Origin: an uncultured Bacilli bacterium
GTDB lineage: Bacteria > Bacillota_I > Bacilli_A > RF39 > UBA660
DNA length: 22,793 bases
NCBI GenBank assembly: GCA_947629195.1
Contig: CANRCS010000006.1
Span: forward strand, 1-22,793
Reading direction: 5' to 3'
Part shown: in pieces, positions 16,042-22,011 of the stretch
Layout of the letters: the number at the start of each line of letters is the position of its first letter
Numbering within the stretch: position 1 is the first letter of the stretch
Translations under genes and position numbers: made by a program
The notes under the pieces: generated by a model
Database searches by the model: none
What the model was told of the DNA's origin: nothing
The model's input: the letters and a program-made list of their open reading frames with translations, nothing else

Positions 16042-16735
16042 CTTCTGATACCTCCACTTTTGAAATTTTAACTTTCTTATCTATTTCTAATTCAGTTGCA
16101 TATCCAAATAAATCTGCTTTTATATATAAATTATCTTCTCCTATTCTCTTAATAGTTCCTGTTATATTTTTAAATGTGCCATTTAAAAGTATTATACTAT
16201 CACCTATTTTAAGTTCAGCCCATGGTGTTTCTTGATATTCGTAAAAATTATCATGTATCTTTTTATTCTCATATAGAGGATAAAGTTTGATAGAATCCTG
16301 TTTAACTTCTTTAATGTTCAAACCATCATAATACTTAGAAATACAATAAAGCTCATATTCTGTTAGAGTATATTCTAATAATATTTCCATAAATTTTTTT
16401 ACATACTTATTATCTTTATACTTCCTTAAAACCTTTAACTCATCTATTATATTATTTTCATTTAGAACTTCTTTTTCGATTTTTTTAGGAAGATGCGTTG
16501 GCATATATAACTTAGGAAGTGGTTCTTTTACTTCTTCAACATCAAAACCATAGAAATATTTAGCAACACAATATTCGTAGTATTTATAATATTCACTATC
16601 ACTAGCTTTGGCTTTATTTAAAAATACATCAATATATTTTTGTACACCAGGATTTTTTTTATATAGTCTTAAAAGTTTTAATTGGCTAATTATATCATTT
16701 TCTCTTTCAATTAATTTATTTACATATCTATACAT
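16028..16735 (-). CDS. KOW-domain (NusG C-terminal-like) protein with two N-terminal repeats
   Basis: 235 residues. Residues ~175-227 match the NusG C-terminal KOW domain: LKIGDSIILLNGTFKNITGT, then ADLFGYATELEIDKKV, comparable to the GDxVxxxxGPF and LFGRxTPVEL parts of NusG. There is no NGN domain. Instead the N-terminal part carries two related helical repeats (~12-75 and ~95-150), each with IISQLKLLRLYKKN or IIDELKVLRKYKDN followed by a YYxGxxVxEVK ending. KOW domains bind ribosomal protein S10 or RNA polymerase partners. It overlaps both neighbours by 14-16 bp, so the three are translated together. Confidence 0.7.
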   Translation of the reverse strand: MYRYVNKLIERENDIISQLKLLRLYKKNPGVQKYIDVFLNKAKASDSEYYKYYEYCVAKYFYGFDVEEVKEPLPKLYMPTHLPKKIEKEVLNENNIIDELKVLRKYKDNKYVKKFMEILLEYTLTEYELYCISKYYDGLNIKEVKQDSIKLYPLYENKKIHDNFYEYQETPWAELKIGDSIILLNGTFKNITGTIKRIGEDNLYIKADLFGYATELEIDKKVKISKVEVSEGGKN

Positions 16736-17187
16736 TCTATCTTCCTCATATCTAATTTAACTTTAAAACTAAAATCATCAATAGTATTCCAAACTTCACA
16801 TTTTATTTCACAATAGTCACTTTTTTTAGAAAATTCAAGTACATTAGTACTAACAAGTGAAAAATCACCATCACTATTTAATAAAATTATTATATGTCTT
16901 TTATTAGTTGTAAGTTTTTCAAGTCTAAATAAAACATCTATTTCACTTAAGGTAGTGTTTTCTAAAAAAGTTTTATAATTGTTAATTATTATATAATTAT
17001 AATTTTCTAAATAATTAAGTATATCTAAAGAATCTTTGCAATCGCTAAAATTACAAACTTTAATCTTTTCTTTTAGTAAATAATTCAAAAACTTTAGTGC
17101 TAAAAATATTTCATTTTCCTTATATATATCAATGATACTAATTCTTTCATCTTCTAAAATCGTTTTTAAAATTTCCAATTTATTCAT
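16720..17187 (-). CDS. RecA/DnaB-fold-like protein without Walker A
   Basis: 155 residues, first gene of the three-gene overlap group. NYIIINNYKTFL (~63-74) resembles a Walker B strand in which the aspartate is asparagine. It is followed by a helix with LFRLEKLTTNKRHIIILLNSDGD, as in the DnaB/RadA order. The C-terminal SKKSDYCEIKCEVWN segment resembles the strand where those enzymes have KxRxG. No GxxxxGK[ST] is present. It may be a degenerate ATPase-fold adaptor; this is a fold guess, not a firm family call. AGAGGAGAT precedes the ATG, and a hairpin lies just upstream. Confidence 0.5.
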   Translation of the reverse strand: MNKLEILKTILEDERISIIDIYKENEIFLALKFLNYLLKEKIKVCNFSDCKDSLDILNYLENYNYIIINNYKTFLENTTLSEIDVLFRLEKLTTNKRHIIILLNSDGDFSLVSTNVLEFSKKSDYCEIKCEVWNTIDDFSFKVKLDMRKIECIDM

Positions 17188-17199
17188 AAATATCTCCTC

Positions 17200-17237
17200 T
17201 TAGAAATTTTCAAAGAACCAGAAACTTAAATTTCTAA
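17200..17237 (-). promoter_or_regulatory. Inverted repeat in the 5' leader of the pseudo-polymerase operon
   Basis: TTAGAAATTT and AAATTTCTAA are perfect 10-bp inverted copies 18 bp apart, directly upstream of the AGAGGAGA ribosome site. A competing shorter hairpin (AGAAA with TTTCT) can form within it. This is a possible operator or translational control element. Confidence 0.4.
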
Positions 17238-17241
17238 AATG

Positions 17242-17250
17242 ATTATAACA
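17242..17250 (-). promoter_or_regulatory. Extended -10 promoter for the three-gene operon
   Basis: TGTTATAAT on the minus strand, with no clear -35, between the upstream terminator and the leader hairpin. Confidence 0.5.
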
Positions 17251-17273
17251 TAGGTAATTTTACACTATAATAA

Positions 17274-17303
17274 AACGACACCTTTTCAAATCAAGATATC
17301 GTC
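17274..17303 (-). terminator. Terminator after the wHTH gene
   Basis: GACGATATC and GGTGTCGTT form a 9-bp stem with three G-U pairs and a 12-nt loop, followed on the minus strand by TTATTAT. It separates the 17321-18373 gene from the operon below. Confidence 0.45.
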
Positions 17304-17320
17304 TATTTTCATGTGTTTTA

Positions 17321-18373
17321 TTAACTTTTGGTATTTGTAATATACCACTCATTTTTTAGAAAATCATACCCAATATTTTTGTAAATTAGATTATAATTTT
17401 TTAAATATCTTTCAGCCTGTCTTATTGAAATACCAAAGTGTTTTGCAACACTTATAGAAGTTATTCTTTTCTTTCCTATTATATATTCCTTTAATTTTTC
17501 CATATTTTTATTATTAATCTTTATATCTACATTCATTATATAGTCATAATGGGTACTTAACAATTGACCATCAATACCGTTATTAGCAAAAGAAAATCTA
17601 TCTACAAAGTAAATATTACTATATTTTAAATGCTTTTTCACTAACTTATTTTTATCTTTAGTTACTATCCAAACATAGATAAAATTATTAAATAAATGGC
17701 GATATTTAATATCAATGTTTATTATATTATCTTCTAAATACTTTTCATCTATAATTAATAAAAAGCCTTGCTTTCTTCTTATTTCATCAATCGATTTAAT
17801 CATCTTTATGTAAGGAAAACGAATAATACTTTCATAAGAATTATTATCGGAAAATTCATTTTCTGTTTTACTATATGGAATTTCATCTAATTTTAAATCA
17901 CAGCATATATAAACATTTCTAGGTATTTTATTAAGATTAATATTATTTGGAATACTTTCTATTTTAATAATTTTAGTATTCATGTTATTCAATTTATTTT
18001 CTAATTCTTTTTGATAATTCAAAGATTTTTCATAATCTACTTCATTATAAAGAGCTTTTATTTTTAAAACATCTTTGTTTATATGAATATAAATTATTAA
18101 ATCACAATCCAAAATTATATTACTAAACATTGGTATATTTTTTTTAACTTTAATTTTTTCTTTTATTTTATTTATTTCTTCTTTATTCAAACAGTAAAAA
18201 TTAGCATCTAATCCATATTCACTTTTGAAAGTTTTATAAAAAACATTATCATATACTTCTCCTAATTTATAGCCTATTCTATTTATGTCAGAACCAATTG
18301 TTCCAAGTATTAATACTCTTTTCCCTTGATTATTTTTAATTATATTTTTTATAATCTTAATTTCTTGATTCAT
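17321..18373 (-). CDS. Protein with degenerate P-loop-like start and C-terminal helix-turn-helix
   Basis: 350 residues, not assigned to a family. Residues 19-30 (RVLILGTIGSDI) look like a P-loop strand that lost the GK[ST]. SNIILDCDLIIYIHINKDVLKIKALYNEVDYEKS is reminiscent of the second half of deoxynucleoside kinases, which is a weak impression. Residues ~291-345 form a probable winged helix: ITSISVAKHFGISIRQAERYLKNY, then GYDFLKNEWYIT. A DNA-binding regulator or replication accessory role is possible. It precedes the pseudo-polymerase operon in the same direction but has its own terminator. Confidence 0.45.
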   Translation of the reverse strand: MNQEIKIIKNIIKNNQGKRVLILGTIGSDINRIGYKLGEVYDNVFYKTFKSEYGLDANFYCLNKEEINKIKEKIKVKKNIPMFSNIILDCDLIIYIHINKDVLKIKALYNEVDYEKSLNYQKELENKLNNMNTKIIKIESIPNNINLNKIPRNVYICCDLKLDEIPYSKTENEFSDNNSYESIIRFPYIKMIKSIDEIRRKQGFLLIIDEKYLEDNIINIDIKYRHLFNNFIYVWIVTKDKNKLVKKHLKYSNIYFVDRFSFANNGIDGQLLSTHYDYIMNVDIKINNKNMEKLKEYIIGKKRITSISVAKHFGISIRQAERYLKNYNLIYKNIGYDFLKNEWYITNTKS

Positions 18374-18435
18374 TATATCACCGTTTAACCATTTCTAATT
18401 AATATTTCATTATGATACATTTTTTGATAAAAAAA

Positions 18436-18465
18436 TGGTTTACCTTATTTTTAAAGGAAAAACCA
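18436..18465 (-). terminator. Terminator next to the tRNA-Trp fragment
   Basis: TGGTTT-CCTT and AAGG-AAACCA pair with small bulges, followed on the minus strand by seven Ts. It lies 10 bp downstream of the tRNA fragment, as expected for the original terminator of a tRNA gene. Confidence 0.6.
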
Positions 18466-18475
18466 ATATTTACAG

Positions 18476-18518
18476 TGGCAGGGATATCAAGGTTCAAACT
18501 CGAAATAACAGTTTTGGA
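18476..18518 (-). repeat. 3' half of a tRNA-Trp, candidate att site of an integrated element
   Basis: 37 of 43 positions match the 3' part of the intact tRNA-Trp (20726-20768), from the anticodon region through the encoded CCA end. Upstream of the anticodon the similarity stops; the anticodon stem and D arm cannot form, and T-loop C56 is T. Same orientation as the intact tRNA. This is the layout left when an element integrates at a tRNA 3' end. Confidence 0.65.
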
Positions 18519-18678
18519 AGTTCTTTTGATATTTTTCACTTGTTTTGCATACCTCAGCAAAGTAACCCTTTAATGTACCTTTTGAGCGTAATGTTATAAA
18601 ATTCATTTATCATTATTTAAAATAACTATATTAATTATACTCTTATTTTATATATATATCAATAAAATAAGAACCAAA

Positions 18679-18930
18679 TCAAGTATCCTTATTCTCATAA
18701 TCTCCTATCGGTCTTATATATGATAAATTGGAATTTATATATTCAATTAAATTTATAAATATATGTTTTATTTCATAATCAACATCATTTTTTAAAAACA
18801 TGATAATATTACTCAGATAACTATATTTTTTGAGAATATATTATTTATAGGCAGAAAGTAATAACTTTTTATTTTCTTCATTAACTGATTGTCCTATTAT
18901 AAAATCAATTGCATTTATTATTTGTTGATA
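18679..18930 (-). pseudogene. Decayed ORF with internal stop
   Basis: 84 codons in one frame with a TAA about one third of the way. The first part reads AIDFIIGQSVNEENKKLLLS and the second YILKKYSYLSNIIMFLKNDV and onward, ending IRPIGDYENKDT before TGA. No start codon or ribosome site is present, and the upstream continuation (KKGYSLVN) is in another frame. Family not recognised. The remainder of the 18374-19012 gap holds the terminator, the tRNA fragment and AT-rich sequence without other features that I can support. Confidence 0.4.
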
Positions 18931-18978
18931 TTAACTAAAGAATAACCTTTTTTTTAACTTTTTTAGTAAAAACAAAAA

Positions 18979-18999
18979 TACTACACTATAAGTGTAGTA
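18979..18999 (-). terminator. Terminator of the PD-(D/E)XK gene
   Basis: TACTACACT and AGTGTAGTA form a 9-bp stem with a 3-nt loop, followed on the minus strand by TTTTTGTTTTT. Confidence 0.8.
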
Positions 19000-19012
19000 C
19001 GAAAAATATTTA

Positions 19013-19693
19013 TCATATTTTATCAATAGAAAATACTTCTTTTGATTTTGCAACAAATACATCAATTTTAAATTTTTTAATTAATTCATTTACATATTTA
19101 TCGTTTCTATCTTCATATGGTCTAGTTCCGTAAAAAATTAAAATAGCTGGTTTTACTTTAGTAGAACTATTCAAATTGAAATCTTCTTTTAATTTCTCTT
19201 CATTAATTTGTTTTTTATATGTGATTATTTCTAGAACACATCTTAATAAAGTCTCAGAACTAGCATCATTTTTTAATTCAATTAAATATAATGTCTTTGC
19301 TTTATCATCATATGAAATCAAATCAACTTTTCCTGCATGAGTAGTTTGTTTATCCTTTATAGGAATTTGATAATCTAACACTTCTCCAATACTTGAATAC
19401 TTATTAGAAAACATTTTCATAGCAATAATTTCTTCTCTTCTATTACTTTCATTATTATAAGTACCATTATGAGTTCCAACATTATATCCTAAAGTTCTAT
19501 TAATTATTTCGATAGAGTCAAAATTATATTTTTCAGGATAATCTAATATTTCTTTTGAAATAACCTCAGTATATTTTTCTTCTGTATCTTTAGTAGTTCC
19601 TAGATTGTTGATAATTTTATTATTATATAGTTTATTTATTTGCGTTATATTTTCTAGCTTTTCTATTATTTCTTGTTTAGTGTATTTTTTCAT
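19013..19693 (-). CDS. PD-(D/E)XK nuclease-fold protein
   Basis: 226 residues. The core motif is GKVDLISYDDKAKTLYLIEL followed by KN: D124, then E139 and K141, the D...ExK layout of the PD-(D/E)XK fold. It is preceded by a helix with RREEIIAMKMF that may supply the first acidic residue, and followed by the helix TLLRCVLEIITYKK. It is probably a DNA-cutting accessory or defence nuclease. AAGGAGGAG lies 5 nt before the ATG, and a strong terminator follows. It lies inside the decayed tRNA-Trp element. No methyltransferase or ATPase partner is adjacent. Confidence 0.7.
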   Translation of the reverse strand: MKKYTKQEIIEKLENITQINKLYNNKIINNLGTTKDTEEKYTEVISKEILDYPEKYNFDSIEIINRTLGYNVGTHNGTYNNESNRREEIIAMKMFSNKYSSIGEVLDYQIPIKDKQTTHAGKVDLISYDDKAKTLYLIELKNDASSETLLRCVLEIITYKKQINEEKLKEDFNLNSSTKVKPAILIFYGTRPYEDRNDKYVNELIKKFKIDVFVAKSKEVFSIDKI

Positions 19694-19759
19694 ATTCTCC
19701 TCCTTAATTTATTATAATACTATTTTTCATTTTCTAAAAGATTTTTATAATTTTTCTTT

Positions 19760-20008
19760 ATGACATCTGAAATTGGATTAACAAAAGTTGAAGTTGAAAA
19801 GGTGTTTAATAAAACATTTGAAATGTTTAAAAAATAATTATCTAAAGGTAATAATGTTTCAGTAGCTGGTTTTGGAACTTTCAAAGTTTCTCATAAATCT
19901 GCTAGGGAATGTCGTAATCCTCAAATTGGAGGAATCATAAAAATTGCTGCAAGTAATAGCGTAAGTTTTAAAGATGGATCAGCATTAAAAGATGCTGTAA
20001 ACAAATAA
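19760..20008 (+). pseudogene. HU/IHF-like DNA-binding protein, broken
   Basis: The frame reads SEIGLTKVEVEKVFNKTFEM, then a TAA at 19835-19837, then VSVAGFGTFKVSHKSAREC, RNPQIGGIIKIAAS, and ends SALKDAVNK. These are the HU signatures (GFGTF, RNPQTG, ALKDAVN). The internal TAA replaces a codon in the second helix. The usual N-terminal ~10 residues are in a different frame upstream. It is a decayed copy; a functional HU gene must lie elsewhere. Confidence 0.8.
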
Positions 20009-20141
20009 TTATTTTTAAACAGTACATATTGGTTCGTCTTTTTGGTTAATTTAAATAAAAAATGAAAAAAAATTAGATATTTGTGCAAAAAAAGTGCAAA
20101 AAAGTGTACTATTTTAAATTTGTATGTTATGATATTTTTAC

Positions 20142-20225
20142 ATCTTATAAAGAGTGATGGAGGGACTAGCCCTATGAAGTCACACCAACCTATTCAGTTA
20201 GGTGGTAATGCTAGATCTATAAGAT
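20142..20225 (+). promoter_or_regulatory. SAM-I riboswitch (S-box) aptamer
   Basis: P1 is ATCTTAT (20142-20148) with ATAAGAT (20219-20225). AGAGTGATGGAGGGACTAGC with CCTATGAAGTCAC is the S-box P2/kink-turn region, and the GTGA/TCAC stem is intact. CCAACC...AGGTGGTAAT is the P3 and J3/4 region. These match the conserved core of SAM-I, which binds S-adenosylmethionine and normally turns off methionine or SAM genes. An extended -10 (TGTTATGAT, ending 20133) lies upstream. No methionine gene follows; the next ORFs look mobile-element derived. Confidence 0.85.
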
Positions 20226-20230
20226 AACTT

Positions 20231-20260
20231 AATACTCAAGGTTATCTTGGGTATTTTTTT
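20231..20260 (+). terminator. Riboswitch terminator with competing antiterminator
   Basis: AATACTCAAG (20231-20240) pairs with CTTGGGTATT (20246-20255), followed by a T-run. The antiterminator AAGATAAC (20221-20228) with GTTATCTT (20241-20248) uses the 3' strand of P1 and part of the terminator loop and stem, so the two are mutually exclusive. SAM binding stabilises P1 and should favour termination. Confidence 0.85.
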
Positions 20261-20285
20261 ATGAGATGCTAGAGAGGAGGTAAAA

Positions 20286-20495
20286 ATGATCTTTGATAGT
20301 TTATCAGATTTGCAAAAATTAGTTTATAAGGAAAGAAAAAAGGTTATAAAAAAATTTCAAAAAAAATATAAAACTAGAGAAGCAAAAGAAGAAGCATTAA
20401 AAAAAATGTCGAATTCTGACATTGAATTTTTAAATTATTGTTCAGATACAATTTATGCAAAAATTTTTTATTCTAAATTTAGAAAAAGAAATTGA
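20286..20495 (+). CDS. Small basic protein behind the SAM riboswitch
   Basis: 69 residues, helical and lysine-rich (KERKKVIKKFQKKYKTREAK), ending in SDTIYAKIFYSKFRKRN. AGGAGG lies 6 nt before the ATG, a strong ribosome site. It overlaps the relaxase fragment by 41 bp in another frame. The short C-terminal sequence resembles proteins encoded just upstream of relaxases in some mobilizable elements; this is an impression from memory and needs a search. Nothing ties it to methionine metabolism. It could also be a truncated gene. Confidence 0.5.
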   Translation: MIFDSLSDLQKLVYKERKKVIKKFQKKYKTREAKEEALKKMSNSDIEFLNYCSDTIYAKIFYSKFRKRN

Positions 20496-20703
20496 TAATC
20501 CTTTTGTTTTTGGAATAAATTGTTTCCCCAAAACTGCAATAGAGAAAATGATTATTACAAAAGAACAATTTGGTAAAACTGATAGTATTCAGGGATTTCA
20601 CAGATTTCAACTTTTTCCAGAAGGAAAAGTTACACCAGAACGTGATGCTATTTTAAAAAGAAGTAAAAAAACTGATATTTCTATCAATTCTATATGTATT
20701 TAA
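20455..20703 (+). pseudogene. Relaxase/mobilization protein fragment
   Basis: FGINCFPKTAIEKMIITKEQ, FGKTDSIQGFHRFQLFPEGK and VTPERDAILKR match the region just before the HxH metal site in MOB relaxases of Bacillota elements (INCxPETAxEEM, FGKTxGRQGYHFxxSFxPGEVTPE). The N-terminal part with the nicking tyrosine is missing or reduced, and the three-histidine motif is absent, since the frame ends 82 codons in. Only about a fifth of a relaxase remains. It ends 22 bp from the tRNA-Trp, which marks the element's right edge. Confidence 0.65.
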
Positions 20704-20725
20704 AGGCTTAAAGCCTTATATTCCT

Positions 20726-20800
20726 TGGCAGGGGTATCAAGACTCGAACTCGAAAGAGCAGTTTTGGAGACTGCCATGTTACCAATTACATCATACCCCT
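20726..20800 (-). tRNA. tRNA-Trp (anticodon CCA), CCA end encoded
   Basis: The acceptor stem AGGGGTA/TACCCCT, anticodon stem GCAGT/ACTGC with loop CTCCAAA, and T stem TCGAG/CTTGA are all paired. The anticodon CCA reads UGG only, consistent with UGA as stop. It is preceded by a good promoter. An integrated element follows its 3' end. Confidence 0.95.
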
Positions 20801-20826
20801 ATAATTAATTTGGATTTGATATACCA

Positions 20827-20855
20827 ATTATATCATAATATTTATTTTTAAACAA
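20827..20855 (-). promoter_or_regulatory. Promoter of tRNA-Trp
   Basis: TTGTTT (complement of 20850-20855), 17 bp, TATAAT (complement of 20827-20832), about 27 bp before the tRNA 5' end. Confidence 0.7.
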
Positions 20856-20908
20856 TAATTTCATAGTTTTTTAAATATTTCATATATTTTATTAGTGGGG
20901 TGTTACTA

Positions 20909-21106
20909 GTGAGATTTATAAATTATACTGATCAAGAGGTAGATTTATTAGCACGTTTAATGAGAGCAGAAGCGATTGGTGAAGGTGAACTCGGTATGTT
21001 GATGGTTGGTAATGTAATTGTTAATAGAGCTTTAGCAAATTGTTTAGATTTTCAAAATATTAGAAGCATAACAGATGTAGTATATCAAAACCCTGGAGGA
21101 TTATAA
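20909..21106 (+). pseudogene. Truncated SleB-like cell wall hydrolase
   Basis: 65 residues. DQEVDLLARLMRAEAIGEGE, LGMLMVGNVIVNRALANCLD and DVVYQNPGGL match the first half of the SleB/Hydrolase_2 lytic domain, including the catalytic-region glutamates. The domain normally continues beyond PGGF for another ~40-60 residues; here the frame stops at once. The break lies 40-50 bp before the first repeat remnant of the cassette array, which may have removed the rest. GTG start at 20909, with GGGGTG as ribosome site. Confidence 0.7.
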
Positions 21107-21174
21107 CAGTTAGTACTACTATTGCATTTTATATAAACCGGTTATACAAATTAAATTTTGTCAAATAAAAAAAG

Positions 21175-21200
21175 CTAGTAACCAAATTATTGATTACTTG
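21175..21200 (-). terminator. Terminator of the PBECR-like gene, repeat copy D
   Basis: CTAGTAA (21175-21181) with TTACTTG (21194-21200), one mismatch, followed on the minus strand by CTTTTTTT and then TTGACA. This is the same hairpin as at 21954 and 22646. The adjoining AAATTTTGTCAAATA (21153-21167) is a remnant of the repeat without its -10. Confidence 0.7.
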
Positions 21201-21201
21201 T

Positions 21202-21591
21202 TTATTTTTCTTTTTTAGTATATTTATCTATTAACAATCTTTGTTTCCTATCATCGATCTTATCCTGTTCAACAGGAAATAGTGTTTTAACTTTTAATTC
21301 TTCTCCAAGATCTACTCTTATCCTAATTGATATATTTTTTCCTAATTCTCTATAATATTCAATAGTGTTTTTTTCACTATTAAAATATACCAAATCAGGT
21401 TCATCTAATATATAATCTAAATTACTCATTACATAATAAAAGTGTTCTTTATTGTCAAAATCATTCAAATGTCTTTTTTCGCAATGTCTCTTATCATTAG
21501 GATAAAGTACAATTTTTTTGTTTAAAAATTCAGGTGGTACATTATATGATTCAATAACTTTTTTATTAACTCTTCCCAATATTTGTTTCAT
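21202..21591 (-). CDS. PBECR-like (barnase/RelE-fold) nuclease candidate
   Basis: 129 residues from the ATG at 21591, with GGATGTG 5 nt upstream. A motif HCEKRHLNDFDNKEHFYYVM precedes NLDYILDEPDLVYF, NTIEYYREL and IRIRVDLGEELKVKTLFPV. This order (HxxxRH, PDxVxxN, IxVRVxxxxxLxVxTxxP) is that of the phage Barnase-EndoU-ColicinE5/D-RelE-like (PBECR) RNase families. The histidines of the HCEKRH motif would be catalytic. These domains occur as toxins in phages and mobile elements. It is encoded in a repeat cassette behind a structured RNA and a hairpin. No antitoxin protein is adjacent. Confidence 0.6.
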   Translation of the reverse strand: MKQILGRVNKKVIESYNVPPEFLNKKIVLYPNDKRHCEKRHLNDFDNKEHFYYVMSNLDYILDEPDLVYFNSEKNTIEYYRELGKNISIRIRVDLGEELKVKTLFPVEQDKIDDRKQRLLIDKYTKKEK

Positions 21592-21610
21592 CAAATCACA
21601 TCCAATAATA

Positions 21611-21636
21611 AACTCGTGCCATTAATGACACGAGTT
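21611..21636 (-). terminator. Hairpin between structured RNA and PBECR-like gene
   Basis: AACTCGTG and CACGAGTT form an 8-bp stem with a 10-nt loop, followed on the minus strand by TATTATTGG. The T-run is poor, so it could be a leaky terminator or an RNA processing signal. Confidence 0.5.
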
Positions 21637-21642
21637 GACTTC

Positions 21643-21754
21643 GAGTAATGAGCTGGTCGCCACCCCAGATCTCATCGAATTATTACATAATTCTACACTT
21701 AAGATATTAATTAATAATATCCGCGATAGTCAGCTTTCTACCTCTCAATTACTC
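21643..21754 (-). ncRNA. Structured RNA domain, cassette 1 (112 nt)
   Basis: On the minus strand the ends pair: GAGTAAT-T-GAG (21754-21744) with CTCATTACTC (21652-21643), leaving one bulged T. Inside are two 7-bp hairpins (GATATTA/TAATATC and GAATTAT/ATAATTC) and a 3' GATCTGGGGTGGCGACCAGC segment. It aligns with the RNA at 22012-22116 in the same position relative to the 166-bp repeat. No ORF fits inside. It resembles no RNA class I know. Confidence 0.55.
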
Positions 21755-21786
21755 TACAATAATTAAATCATGATGATTTAAATTAT

Positions 21787-21952
21787 ATTGTCTTATTATG
21801 TCAAATCTCTTTGACAACTTCATTTTAATACGAAAAAATGTTAAAAATCAATAGTTTTTATTCAATTTTACTACTTTTTATATTTTTTTGACACTTTTTC
21901 TTTGAAGTGATTATTATTATACTATTTTTTTAAATTTTGTCAAATAAAAAAA
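21787..21952 (-). repeat. 166-bp direct repeat, copy A
   Basis: Identical by eye over all 166 bp to copy B at 22151-22316. Read on the minus strand it holds a promoter, a 5' hairpin (CACTT/AAGTG) and an inverted repeat TGTCAAA-GAGA-TTTGACA (21799-21816) that may be an operator or second control site. Homology continues more loosely ~30 bp beyond the left end. Confidence 0.9.
21916..21943 (-). promoter_or_regulatory. Near-consensus promoter in repeat copy A
   Basis: TTGACA (complement of 21938-21943), 16 bp, TATAAT (complement of 21916-21921). It drives the structured RNA at 21643-21754 and the PBECR-like gene. Confidence 0.75.
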
Positions 21953-21953
21953 G

Positions 21954-21979
21954 CTAGTAACCAAATTAATGATTACTAG
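21954..21979 (-). terminator. Terminator of cassette 2
   Basis: CTAGTAA and TTACTAG form a 7-bp stem, followed on the minus strand by CTTTTTTT and directly by the next promoter's TTGACA. The plus side is also T-rich. Confidence 0.75.
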
Positions 21980-22011
21980 TTTGCTTTTCTTTTTCTATAT
22001 AGACCAATATA

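Noticed and set aside
18476..18560. Second functional tRNA-Trp
   Set aside because: The 3' half matches, but the anticodon stem cannot pair, no D arm or acceptor 5' strand is found, and T-loop C56 is T.
20091..20108. GTGCAAAAAA direct repeats before the SAM riboswitch as plasmid iterons
   Set aside because: Only two short low-complexity copies, with no replication gene nearby.
21107..21170. Frameshifted remainder of the SleB-like domain
   Set aside because: The neighbouring frame (VSTTIAFYINRLYK) does not match the expected SleB C-terminal half, so truncation is more likely than a simple frameshift.
21643..21754. T-box leader, because of GGGGTGGCGACC
   Set aside because: No stem I/AGTA elements, no specifier loop, and no aminoacyl-tRNA or amino acid gene downstream; the T-box core is not matched exactly.
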